From Actinomadura sp. 6K520 (GTDB lineage: Bacteria > Actinomycetota > Actinomycetes > Streptosporangiales > Streptosporangiaceae), in assembly GCF_004349245.1 (NCBI RefSeq), contig NZ_SMLC01000003.1, forward strand, positions 62,001 to 126,000: 64,000 bases of DNA. Direction: 5' to 3'. The notes under the pieces were generated by a model. That model did no database searches and was not told where the DNA came from. It saw only the letters and a program-made list of their open reading frames with translations. Within the stretch, counting starts at the first letter, position 1; each line of letters opens with the position of its first letter. Shown here one piece after another: positions 1 through 8,600 of the stretch. The position numbers were made by a program, and so were the translations under genes.

Positions 1-2
1 TC

Positions 3-455
3 GCATCGACCACCGCCGCGGCCGCCCTCACCGTCGCCGTGACCGCCACCCCCGCTATGGCCTGGACGGCCGGTGACTTCACCGCCACGCTCAACGGCAC
101 GATGGTCATCGACGCGGGCATCGCCGCCGAGTGCACCGGCTCGACGCTGAGCGGCACCATCGACGCCAACGGCAACCTCACCATCACCTCCGCCTCGGTC
201 AGCGGCTGCGGCGTCACGGTCACGCCCAACAACCTGCCGTGGTCCGGCAGCCTCAACAACGGCGTCGCGAGCCTCAACGGCTTCTCGATGAGCGCCATCG
301 GCTGCACCTACGGCGGCAACCTGTCCGGCAGCTTCAGCGGCACCGACCTCCCGGTCACCGCCACGTTCGCCGACCAGACGGTCAACAAGACCAGCGGCTG
401 GCTGTGCCCGGGCTCCGCCACCGTCACCGCGACGTACGACTTCGCCGCGGCCTGA
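3..455 (+). CDS. Secreted hypothetical protein, 5' end outside window
   Basis: The frame is open from the window edge, so the true start lies upstream. The visible N-terminal residues are alanine-rich and hydrophobic and end in TPAMA before WTAGDF, which looks like the end of a Sec signal peptide with cleavage after AMA. The mature part is about 130 residues, rich in Gly, Ser, Thr and Asn, predicted all-beta, with four cysteines that could form two disulfides. I do not recognise a family; small secreted beta-sheet proteins of this kind are common in Actinomadura and Streptomyces. Function unknown. A double hairpin follows the stop codon. Confidence 0.6.
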   Translation, partial: ASTTAAAALTVAVTATPAMAWTAGDFTATLNGTMVIDAGIAAECTGSTLSGTIDANGNLTITSASVSGCGVTVTPNNLPWSGSLNNGVASLNGFSMSAIGCTYGGNLSGSFSGTDLPVTATFADQTVNKTSGWLCPGSATVTATYDFAAA

Positions 456-464
456 CCTCCGGTG

Positions 465-536
465 ACCGGCTCGGCCTGACGTCAGCCGAGCCGGTCCCAC
501 CACCGTGACCCCGGCCCCCACCCCGCCGGGGTCACG
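465..536. terminator. Tandem hairpin terminator
   Basis: Two perfect inverted repeats stand in a row after the stop at 455. The first has 11-bp arms (465-475 and 485-495, ACCGGCTCGGC). The second has 12-bp arms (504-515 and 525-536, CGTGACCCCGGC). There is no T-run, as is usual for intrinsic terminators of GC-rich actinobacteria. From 537 to 707 I see no gene; it is the space before the stop of the DUF397 gene, which reads toward it. Confidence 0.75.
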
Positions 537-707
537 GCACCGGAGACCGGATCGTGCCGCGGACGTGAGGGGGCCGGGCACTACCGACAACGGAGACTGT
601 CCCAGGAGGGGCGGCGCGCGGTGATGGCCGTGTGCATGGCAGGGGCCTCAATGTGACGAACCCCCGGCCGCATCTGGCCGAGGGCTCGCGGAGTCGAGCG
701 GGGGGCG

Positions 708-971
708 TCAGGTGAGGTCGTGCGCGCTGCTCTTGACCGAGCGGGTGAACGCCGACCATGCCGAGGCACTGAAGGTCAGCTTCGGCCCCTCCGGATCCTT
801 GGAGTCACGCACACCGACCATGGGGGCAAGGTCCGCCACCTCAACGCAGTCGCCGCCCTCATGGCCGCTGTAGCTGCTCTTACGCCAGAGACCTGCCACC
901 TCGACGCAGTTCCCCCCGGAATGGTCGCTGTAGCTGCTCTTACGCCAGTGAACGCTGGGCATGTCCTTCAT
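708..971 (-). CDS. DUF397 protein with duplicated core motif
   Basis: An 87-residue DUF397 protein. DUF397 proteins pair with XRE/DUF5753 regulators in actinomycetes (the BldB/WhiJ-type families) and are thought to act as their partners in developmental control. The signature WRKSSYS...GG-C-VEVA occurs twice in a row (residues about 9-28 and 29-48), followed once by the rest of the domain (VRDSKDPEGPKLTFSASAWSAF). Normal DUF397 proteins have one copy and about 60-70 residues. The ATG overlaps the stop of the upstream XRE gene (ATGA), so the two are translationally coupled. Confidence 0.9.
   Translation of the reverse strand: MKDMPSVHWRKSSYSDHSGGNCVEVAGLWRKSSYSGHEGGDCVEVADLAPMVGVRDSKDPEGPKLTFSASAWSAFTRSVKSSAHDLT
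835..954. repeat. 60-bp tandem duplication inside DUF397 gene
   Basis: Positions 835-894 and 895-954 are two copies of a 60-bp unit, identical over most of their length, for example both contain CGCTGTAGCTGCTCTTACGC. The 60-bp period is exactly 20 codons, so the duplication stays in frame and repeats the WRKSSYS-GG-C-VEVA motif of the DUF397 protein. The copies already differ at about ten positions, so this is not a very recent event. Confidence 0.9.
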
Positions 972-1765
972 AGGCTCTCCATGACAGCAGTTATCAAGGC
1001 TCGCGACTCGCCGACAGGCAGTGCGTAGCCTCTCAGCAAGTCATACCGTACGACATACTCGGGTACCCTCGTCGGCTGTTCAATGAGCATGCCCATTCCC
1101 GCTGACTCTGTGTAAGCGACATTTATGCCGTCGTTGAAGCCGAGAAGAGTGAAGCTTCCGGTCAGGCCGGGGTAGTAGCCCACGTCCTGTGGGACTACCT
1201 GGATCATCGTGTTGGGGCGCTCGCTTAGTTCCAGTAGAAAGCGGAGCTGCTCGCGCAGGACTGTCTTGTCGCCGACTACCCGCCGGAGGACTCCCTCATC
1301 GAGGGTGAACCACACATGAGGGCTGTCTTGCCTCGTAAGAATTTCCTGTCGCCTGAGTCGTTCTTGTACGAGTTCGTCAATGCTGGGGCCGTCGAGGGAC
1401 GCCATCATGGAACGAATGTAGTCCTCGGTTTGGAAGAGACCATTTACCAAGAGTGCCGAGTAGACCCTGACGGCATCAGCTTTCTTCTCGCGCTCCTGAT
1501 ACTCGACGAAGCCCGGCGGGAGAGTGGTCTGGACCTCGACTTCATTGGCGAGCTTCCAAAGGCGGTGAAATAGGCCGTCCGTCCTGAAGAAGGTATCGAG
1601 ATCTTGTGCGCTCTGTTCAGATACCTTGCGGCCGCTCTCCATCGTGCTGATCCACTGCGGGGTGCAGCCGAGAGCGTCGGCGAGCTCCTTGCCTGTAAGT
1701 CTGGCCTTGTCACGCATGCGGCGGAGTTCCGTGCCGAAGAAGGTGCGCGCTCGATTTTCACCCAT
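968..1765 (-). CDS. XRE-family regulator with DUF5753 (Scr1-type) domain
   Basis: A 265-residue regulator. Residues about 10-65 form a Cro/C1-type helix-turn-helix (LRRMRDKARLTGKELADALG, then WISTMESGRKVSEQ). Residues about 90-260 match the DUF5753 ligand- or partner-binding domain typical of actinobacterial Scr1-like proteins (YQEREKKADAVRVYSALLVNGLFQT, LRFLLELSERPNTMIQVVP). The start ATG has a GGAGG box six bases upstream. It is co-translated with the downstream DUF397 gene. Such pairs usually control development, antibiotic production or their own expression. Confidence 0.93.
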   Translation of the reverse strand: MGENRARTFFGTELRRMRDKARLTGKELADALGCTPQWISTMESGRKVSEQSAQDLDTFFRTDGLFHRLWKLANEVEVQTTLPPGFVEYQEREKKADAVRVYSALLVNGLFQTEDYIRSMMASLDGPSIDELVQERLRRQEILTRQDSPHVWFTLDEGVLRRVVGDKTVLREQLRFLLELSERPNTMIQVVPQDVGYYPGLTGSFTLLGFNDGINVAYTESAGMGMLIEQPTRVPEYVVRYDLLRGYALPVGESRALITAVMESL

Positions 1766-1803
1766 TTGGAGCCTCCGGGGAGTTGACCAGCGAGGGCTGG
1801 TTG

Positions 1804-1822
1804 AGTTGATCTTGGCTCAACT
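1804..1822. promoter_or_regulatory. Inverted repeat upstream of XRE gene
   Basis: AGTTGA (1804-1809) and TCAACT (1817-1822) form a perfect dyad with a 7-nt spacer in the divergent region between the XRE gene and the small gene at 1921. It could be an autoregulatory site for the XRE protein. This is inference from position and symmetry only. Confidence 0.35.
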
Positions 1823-1920
1823 TGACCGGCGGTGTGGAACGGTCACTGGCGCACTTTAACCCGGACCATGAGGCTGTTCGCAAACTTTTCGCCGCAACGA
1901 CAGACAACGAGGTCCCCGAC

Positions 1921-2175
1921 ATGTCAAAGAGGTCGATATCGAATAATTACGAAAAGACAGGGCAATTGCCCCCGATGTCCGATTGGCGGGGTGAGCGATT
2001 GGACGACGGATTCCGTGCGCACCGCCTCACCGGCCTGAGCGACTACCAGACGCTCAACGGCTGCCTGAACGAGGTGCGGGCGCAGGACGAAGGCGAACTG
2101 TGGCTGCTCTGCGACGCCCAGACCCGGCTGTCCGAGCGGATCGCTCTTGCCGAGTCCACGAGGAGGCGGCCGTGA
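1921..2175 (+). CDS. Small hypothetical protein, first of three
   Basis: About 84 residues, unknown function, containing SDWRGERLDDGFRAHRLTGLSDYQTLNGCLNEVRAQDEG split by ordinary helical sequence. The ATG at 1921 has GAGG eight bases upstream. The first 18 codons are AT-rich for this genome, so the in-frame ATG at 1975 is a real alternative; it lies just after a perfect 12-bp palindrome, GGGCAATTGCCC (1960-1971). The gene runs divergently from the XRE/DUF397 pair and its stop overlaps the next start. Confidence 0.6.
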   Translation: MSKRSISNNYEKTGQLPPMSDWRGERLDDGFRAHRLTGLSDYQTLNGCLNEVRAQDEGELWLLCDAQTRLSERIALAESTRRRP

Positions 2176-2486
2176 GCATTCCCGAGCACGAGTCCCCAGC
2201 CGTCGAGTCGTACGTGCGGTTGAAGGCGCTCGAAATGCACCTGAGGGCGCACGGCTTCACGACTCACCACGTGGCCGGAGGGCTGGTCGTCCGGAACACG
2301 ACGTCCACCGCGCGGACCTGCTGCGGAGCCCGAGGGGTCGCGGGCGACACCGTCACCTGCCGGCCTAACGAAGAGGACGGGAACCGCTACTGGTTCTTCA
2401 CGTCGTGGCAGCAGCCGATCGCCGAGTCCGAGCGCATCACCGACGCCCTGGTGATGATCAAGGGCTATCTGGGAGCCCCCGCTTGA
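2172..2486 (+). CDS. Small hypothetical protein, second of three
   Basis: A 104-residue protein of unknown function. The GTG start overlaps the stop of the preceding gene (GTGA) and has a perfect AGGAGG box at 2161-2166. The protein begins SIPEHESPAVESYVRLKALE and ends DALVMIKGYLGAPA. It carries two adjacent cysteines (TCCGAR) and one further cysteine. Small genes of this sort next to XRE/DUF397 pairs are frequent in actinomycetes; no domain recognised. Confidence 0.7.
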   Translation: MSIPEHESPAVESYVRLKALEMHLRAHGFTTHHVAGGLVVRNTTSTARTCCGARGVAGDTVTCRPNEEDGNRYWFFTSWQQPIAESERITDALVMIKGYLGAPA

Positions 2487-2683
2487 ACGCCTCGGCCTAC
2501 CGGGCTTGGCGGCCCAGCACGGCGGCCTACCTCGCCAAGCTGAGGCGCGAGTTCCCGGCTTTCGGCATCATCGCCGATCCGGACCGCCCCATATGGATGG
2601 CGGTCCGGGGCGATGACGTGTTCATCAGGGCCACGGACGGCTACGTCCTCCGCCAGCGGCTCCTGGAGATATCGGATCAATGA
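2483..2683 (+). CDS. Small hypothetical protein, third of three, TTG start
   Basis: A 66-residue protein of unknown function, basic at the N-terminus (NASAYRAWRPSTAAYLAKLR). The frame is open further upstream but that part reads as a shadow of the previous gene. A TTG overlapping the upstream stop (TTGA) is the natural coupled start. After it, 2684-2898 holds no gene and only an imperfect CCGGG/CCCGG dyad; it should contain the promoter of the Wadjet cassette. Confidence 0.55.
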   Translation: MNASAYRAWRPSTAAYLAKLRREFPAFGIIADPDRPIWMAVRGDDVFIRATDGYVLRQRLLEISDQ

Positions 2684-2898
2684 GCCTGGCCGGGCCGGCT
2701 ACCTGCTGCTGAAAGCGGCCGCGTAGACGGCGGCCGGGCTCGACCCGGTTCCCGGGGAAGTCTGTGCTCGTGCACTTCTGCGTTCTCCTGGTTCCTGCTG
2801 CGCCGCCCATCTCCAGATCTCCGTGCTGGAGAATTTCGCCGGGGGACATGCGTAGGCTCGATCCGTTCCCGTGAGTCGTGCCGAGAGGAGAGCGGGGG

Positions 2899-4437
2899 AT
2901 GGCGTTGCCGCGGGTGCCGGAAGGGATGTTCGACTTCACCACCACCGGGCTCGCGGACCTGCACACGGCGGTCATGTACGCGTTCGGGGAGGCGAACGAG
3001 CGGCTGGAGACGTCGCTGACGTTCGACCAGGTGCGGGAGCGGCTGCGGCAGGTCGGGTTCTACGCGCCCGTGGACGACGCCGGGCTGACGCGGGCGCTCG
3101 GGCAGCTCGCCTCGTGGGGGCTCCTCGACGTCGTGCAGAACCACGCCGGCAGCTACGCGACGGCCGAGGAGTACGAGCGGAAGAACCTCCAGTACTCGCT
3201 GACGCGCAAGGGCGAGGCGGCGTTCGCGGGGGTGCAGCACGCGCTGGCCGTGCTGAGTTCGTCCGGGGCGCTGCAGACGGCCGTGCTGGACGCGATCGCC
3301 GACCGGCTCGGGGAGTTGGGCGAGCTGCTCAAGGACGACGACCCAGGCGTGAACCGCAGGATCTTCACGACGCTGCAGGAGCTGGAGGGGCACCTCGACG
3401 CGCTGCGCAACAACACCAAATCGTTCAACGGCGAGCTGCAGCGGCTGATGCGGGCGGAGGGCGCCGACCTCACGACGTTCAACGACGTGAAGGGGGCGAC
3501 GGTCGCCTATCTGCAGGAGTTCGTCACCAACCTGGACATGCGCGCCGATGCGATCAGTGCCGCGCTAGAGGAGGTGGAGGTGCGCGGCGTGAGCGTCCTG
3601 CACGGCCGGGCGCTGGACGGCGCGGAGCTGCCGCCGCTGCAAGGTGACGACCCCGCGGTCGCGTGGCTGGCCGCGCGCAGGGCCAAATGGGATGGCCTCC
3701 TCCTGTGGTTCCGGCCGGAGGAGGGGACGCCACGGGTCCGGCAACTGCACGACGTGGCGCGACGGGCGATCGTGTCGCTGCTCCAGGTGCTCGACCGGAT
3801 CACCGAGTCGCGGCGGCGGTCGTCCAGCGCCGCGTCCGACTTCCGGACCTTGGCCCGGTGGTTCGCCAACGCGCCGTCCGAGGACGACGCCCACCGGCTG
3901 TGGGGGACGGCGTTCGGGCTGACGTCTGCGCGGCACGCCCACCTCGCCCACGCCGACGGCGAGCCCATCCCCACAGCGGCGAGCTGGGAGGAGACGCCGC
4001 CCGTGGAGGTGTCGGCGCTACTGCGCACCAGCGGGCGCACCGAGCGGGTGGGGCGGACGGCCAAGGTCCGCGACGTCCAGGCCCTGCGCGCCGAGCGGCG
4101 CGAGCGTGCCCGGCGAGAGCGGGCGGAGCTGGAGGCGGCCTGGCACCGGCTCGCCACCGACGGGGCGCTGCGGCTGTCGGCCTTCGGACGGGTCGAACAC
4201 GACACGCTGCGCCGGCTCCTGGACCTGATCGGCCGGGCCCTCGCGGCGCGTCCCGACTCGGACGGGCTGCGGCGGGCGCTCACCTCGGACGGCCGTATCG
4301 AGGTGCGGCTGTGGCCGCCCCCGGACGGCCGAACCGCGGAACTGCGCACGGCGAAGGGACGCCTCCAAGGCCCCGACTACCTGGTGGACATCCGCTTCCT
4401 CGCAGCCGGGCCGTTCCGCAGGGTGTCGGGCGCATGA
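2899..4437 (+). CDS. jetA: Wadjet-type JetA, DUF2397 (TIGR02677-like)
   Basis: A 512-residue protein matching the DUF2397/TIGR02677 pattern (TTGLADLHTAVMYAFGEANE near the N-terminus, winged-helix-like segments, then a long helical region). In Wadjet systems the JetA subunit is the kleisin-like or associated subunit of an SMC-type complex that recognises and removes plasmid DNA. I chose ATG 2899 because GGAG/GGGGG lies just upstream; a GTG at 2878 would add seven residues without a good ribosome site. It is the first gene of a four-gene operon and is linked to jetB by an 18-codon mini-ORF. Confidence 0.88.
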   Translation: MALPRVPEGMFDFTTTGLADLHTAVMYAFGEANERLETSLTFDQVRERLRQVGFYAPVDDAGLTRALGQLASWGLLDVVQNHAGSYATAEEYERKNLQYSLTRKGEAAFAGVQHALAVLSSSGALQTAVLDAIADRLGELGELLKDDDPGVNRRIFTTLQELEGHLDALRNNTKSFNGELQRLMRAEGADLTTFNDVKGATVAYLQEFVTNLDMRADAISAALEEVEVRGVSVLHGRALDGAELPPLQGDDPAVAWLAARRAKWDGLLLWFRPEEGTPRVRQLHDVARRAIVSLLQVLDRITESRRRSSSAASDFRTLARWFANAPSEDDAHRLWGTAFGLTSARHAHLAHADGEPIPTAASWEETPPVEVSALLRTSGRTERVGRTAKVRDVQALRAERRERARRERAELEAAWHRLATDGALRLSAFGRVEHDTLRRLLDLIGRALAARPDSDGLRRALTSDGRIEVRLWPPPDGRTAELRTAKGRLQGPDYLVDIRFLAAGPFRRVSGA

Positions 4438-4490
4438 GCGCAGCGAACCGGGGGGTGTGGGGGGTCGCCCCCCACGGGAGGCAGGCATGA
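4434..4490 (+). CDS. 18-codon bridging mini-ORF between jetA and jetB
   Basis: The ATG at 4434 overlaps the jetA stop (ATGA), and the mini-ORF's own TGA at 4488 overlaps the jetB ATG at 4487 (ATGA again). The predicted peptide is MSAANRGVWGVAPHGRQA. It contains a hairpin with 8-bp arms (GTGGGGGG 4457-4464, CCCCCCAC 4468-4475, loop TCG), followed at once by the jetB ribosome site. It may pass ribosomes from jetA to jetB rather than encode a working peptide. Expression is unproven. Confidence 0.35.
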   Translation: MSAANRGVWGVAPHGRQA

Positions 4491-5668
4491 GCAGGCTGAA
4501 GAACCAGCTCGCCCAGGCGGAGCGGGAAGAGATGGCGCGGGCGATCCGGCTGCTGCTCGGCCGGCCGCTGATCTCCATCCACACCGATCCGGACGACTTC
4601 GACCTCGTCCGCCGCCGCCATTCGGCGCTCGCGCCGTGGTTCGACTACTTCTGCGGCTGGCGGCTGCTCGTGGAACCTCGGCTCGGCTATGCCCGGCTGG
4701 TGAAGGTGCGGGGCGACGCCGATCCGTCCCGTCCGGCGCGGAGGCGGCGTTCCACCCGCGCGCCGTTCGACCGGCGCAGGTACACGCTGCTGTGCCTGGC
4801 CGCCGCCGAGGCCCTCGCCGCGCCGGTCACGACGATCGGCATGCTCGCCCAGCGGGTGGTGCAGGCGGCCGCCGCCGACGACGGCGTCCCGGCCTTCGAC
4901 CCCGTGCGGGGCGACGAGCGGGCCGCCTTCGTCGACGCGCTGAAACTGCTGGAACAGCACGGCGCCGTGACGGCCGTCGACGGCGCGACCGACGCCTTCC
5001 TCGACAGCGCCGAGGCCAAGGTCCTCTACCGGGTGGACGCGACGCGGGTCATCCGGCTGCTGTCGGCGCCCGTCGCGCCGTCGCGGCTGCCGGAGACGGA
5101 CTGGCCGGATCTCGGGGACCTGACCGTCGAGCGTCGCTACGGCTCCGACGACTCCACCGAGACGCAGCGGAACCTGTGGGCGAGGCATTCGCTGCTGCGC
5201 AGACTGCTGGACGACCCCGTCGTCTACCGCGACGATCTCAGCGAGGCCGAACTCGCCTACGCGGCCTCGCTGACCGGACGGCAGATCCTGCGCAGGGCGG
5301 CGGAGGAGGCGGGGCTGGAGTTCGAGGAACGCGCCGAGGGCTACCTGCTCGTCGACCCCGACGCCCTCGCCACCGACTCCAAGTTCCCCGACGACGGCAA
5401 CCACGCGAAGGTGGCCGCCCTCCTGCTGCTGGACGAACTCGTCAAAGCCGGGCCGCTGCCGATGGACGGGCTCGTGGACGAGGCCGCGCGCCTCCTTGCG
5501 AGCCGTCCGCGCTGGGCCATGGCGTACCAGTCCGAGGGCGGCACCGAGCGGCTCGCCAGCGACGCCCTTGCCGTCCTGACCGGGTTCGGGCTGGCGAGAG
5601 ATGAGGGCGGCTTCGTCCACGCCATGCCCGCCGCCCATCGGTACACCGTCAACCGCGAGGAGCCATGA
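4487..5668 (+). CDS. jetB: Wadjet-type JetB, DUF2398 (TIGR02678-like)
   Basis: A 393-residue protein with the DUF2398/TIGR02678 features: the N-terminal REEMARAIRLLLGRPLI segment, the central FDYFCGWRLLVEPRLGYARL and RRRYTLLCLAAAEALA stretches, and a winged-helix-like C-terminal half. In the Wadjet complex this position is filled by the kite-like partner of the SMC arms. The start ATG 4487 follows a GGGAGG box that abuts the 3' side of a hairpin, so translation may depend on ribosomes arriving from upstream. The stop overlaps the start of jetC (ATGA). Confidence 0.88.
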   Translation: MSRLKNQLAQAEREEMARAIRLLLGRPLISIHTDPDDFDLVRRRHSALAPWFDYFCGWRLLVEPRLGYARLVKVRGDADPSRPARRRRSTRAPFDRRRYTLLCLAAAEALAAPVTTIGMLAQRVVQAAAADDGVPAFDPVRGDERAAFVDALKLLEQHGAVTAVDGATDAFLDSAEAKVLYRVDATRVIRLLSAPVAPSRLPETDWPDLGDLTVERRYGSDDSTETQRNLWARHSLLRRLLDDPVVYRDDLSEAELAYAASLTGRQILRRAAEEAGLEFEERAEGYLLVDPDALATDSKFPDDGNHAKVAALLLLDELVKAGPLPMDGLVDEAARLLASRPRWAMAYQSEGGTERLASDALAVLTGFGLARDEGGFVHAMPAAHRYTVNREEP

Positions 5669-8600
5669 CCGTCACCGAACTCGTGCCCGCCGGGGCACCG
5701 CCTGCACGCTGGCGGCCCGTCCGCGCCGGGATCCTCAACGTCTGGCGGTACTACGACGAGGTCTTCGAGTTCCACAAGGGCCGGCTGCTGCTGCGCGGGC
5801 CCAACGGCAGCGGCAAGTCCAAGGTCCTCGAACTGCTGCTGCCGTATCTCCTGGACGCGAGCCTGAAACCCAGCCGCCTGTCCACGTTCGGCGGCAGTGA
5901 GCGGACCATGCACTGGAACCTCATGGGGGACGGCCACACCGGCAAGACCCGCGTCGGGTATGTCTGGCTGGAATTCGCCGACGGCCCCCGCCGGTTCACC
6001 TGCGGCGCCCGGTTGCAGGCCACCGCCAACACCAAGAACGTCACCGTCGCGTACTTCACCACGGAGCAGCGCGTCGGCGTCCCCGGCGGCCTGGCGCTCA
6101 CCGGCGACGCGGGCCAGCCCCTCACCCGCGCCCACCTCGCCGAGGCCATCGGGCAGCACGGGAAGGTGCACGAGTCGGCGGACGCCTACCGCACCACCGT
6201 CCGGCGGACCCTCTACGGCGGCCTCACCGAGCAGCGCTACGACTCGCTGCTCACCGCGCTGCGGCAGCTCCGCACCCCCAAGCTCTCCGAGCGCCTCGAC
6301 CCCGGCCTGCTGTCGGACCTGCTGTCCAGCGCGCTGCCGCCGCTCGGCGAAGGGGAGATCCACGAGATCGCCGAGGGGTTCGAGCGCCTCGACCGGCAGC
6401 GCGAGGACCTGCGGCGGCTGGACGGCCACGTCCAGGAGGCCGACCGCCTCGCCGCCCGCCAGCGCACCTACGCCCAGCGCGTCCTCCGCGCCGCCGCGGC
6501 CCGCCTCATCTCCGCGAGAACCGCGATGGGCCGCCTGACCGACGAGGCGAAGACCGGCCGCGCCGACTACGAACGCGCAGTCGCCGAGCACACGCGGGCG
6601 GCCGGGCTGCTGGAGGACGAGGAGAAACTCGCCAGGAGGCTCGGCGCCCGCCGTGAGGCCCTGCTGGAGAGCGACGCCTACCGCGCGGGCCGCGACCTCG
6701 CCACGCTGCGGGAGAGCGCCCGCAAGGCCGATGCGGCGGTGACGGAGAGCCGGAAGGTCGCCGAACGCCATGCGCAGGAGGCGCAGAGCCGCCGCGAAAC
6801 GGCCGACCGGGCCCTCTCGGACGCGTCCACACGGCGTTCGTTGACCGACCAGGCCGCCGAGGAGGCCGCCCGTGCCGCCGACCGGGCCGGCCTGGCGGCC
6901 GTCCATCGGGAGGCGGCCGACGCGATGCACGCCGCCATCGACGGTGAGACGCCCCGCGCGTCCGTACCCCCCGCCGTGGACGAGACGGCGGCGGACGCGG
7001 CGGCCCGGCGCGCACGGGACCTGATCCGGTCCGCCGCCGGGAGCCGGGAGGAGCAGATCGCGGACCTGAAGGAGGCGATCGACCGGCACCGGCGGGCGCT
7101 GGAGCGGCGCACCGAGGCGGAGACCGACCGGGACGCGAGCCGCGCCCGCCTGGAGGAGGCGACCGGGCGGCGCGACACCGCCCGCGCCGCCTACACCACG
7201 GCCCGGGACGGGCTCGCGGAAGAACTCGCCCGCTGGGCGCGGGCCTGCGTGCACCTCGCCGGACTCGACGGCGAGGCGCTGGCCGAGGCCGTCGAGGACG
7301 AGCGGGAATGCGACGAGATCGTGTTCGCGGCGCGGGCCCGGACGATCGAGCGGTTCGCCCAGGAGGAGGGCGAGCTGCGCATGCGGCGCGACGACGTCGC
7401 GGAACGGCTGGCCGTCCGGGAACGGGAACGCGAGGAGCTGAACCGGCGGCGGACGATCGCGCCGCAGCCGCTCCGGACGCGGCCCGCCGAACGCGGGGGC
7501 CGTCCCGGCGGACCGCTGTGGACGCTCGTCGCGTTCGCCGCCGACGTCGCCCCCGAGACCCAGGCGGGCATCGAGGCCGCGCTGGAGGCGGCGGGGATGC
7601 TGGACGTGTGGGTCATGCCGGACGGTTCGCTGCTCCGCGAGGAGCACGACGCGTTCGCGCCGCGTCTCCTCGCCCGTCCCGGCCCCGGCCCCAGCCTGGC
7701 CGACGTCCTGGTGCCCGAGCCGGACGCCGGGGTTCCGCCGGAGGTGCTGACGGGCGTGCTGGCGGGTGTCGCGTACGGCGGGACCGCGCTGGAGGCCGAC
7801 CACCTCGCCGCCGTCGGCGCGGACGGGTCGTGGCGGCTCGGCACCGTGACCGGCCGGTGGCGGAAACCCGAACCGGCGTTCATCGGCGCGACCGCACGCG
7901 AACGGGCGCGGCGCCGCCGCATCGGAGAACTGGACGCGGAGATCGACGCCCTCGGGCAGGAGGCCGCCGACTGCGACGAGGCACTCCGCGGCGTGGACGC
8001 CGCACGCGCCGCACTGCGGGCGGAACTCGGCGACCGGCCCCCGCACCGGCCGGTGATCGAGGCCGCGCGGGCGAGGGACGAGGCGGACCGGGCCGTGGCG
8101 CGGTGCGGCGACGAGCACGAGCGGGACGAGAAGCGGCTGCACGACCGCGAGAAGGCCGTGACCGCGGCGCTGCGGGACCTCACCGCGCTCGGCGCGGAGC
8201 ACGGGCTGCCCACGAACGATCAGGCGCTGGAGACGCTGGTGCGCGGTGTCCGCGACGCGCGGGAGACCGGGAACCGGTGGGTCGACCACTGCACGGCCCT
8301 GGTCGCCGCCCGCGTCCGTGCCGCCGACGCGGACCGGTCGGCCCGGGACTACGAGCGCACCGCCGCGGAGTCGCGGACCCGCGCGGTGGAGGCCATGGAG
8401 ACCGCCGCGGAACTCGCCGAGCGGGTGGCGACCATCGATGCCTCGATCGGTGCGGAGCACCGGCAGGTGCTGGACGGCCTGCGGGAGACCAAGGCCGAAG
8501 CCGACCGCTGCCGCGCCCGCTGCCAGGAACTCCGCGCCGAACTCGACGACCTCGGGACGCGCATCGGCGAGCTGAGAGCCACGGTCGCGGCGGCCGAGCG

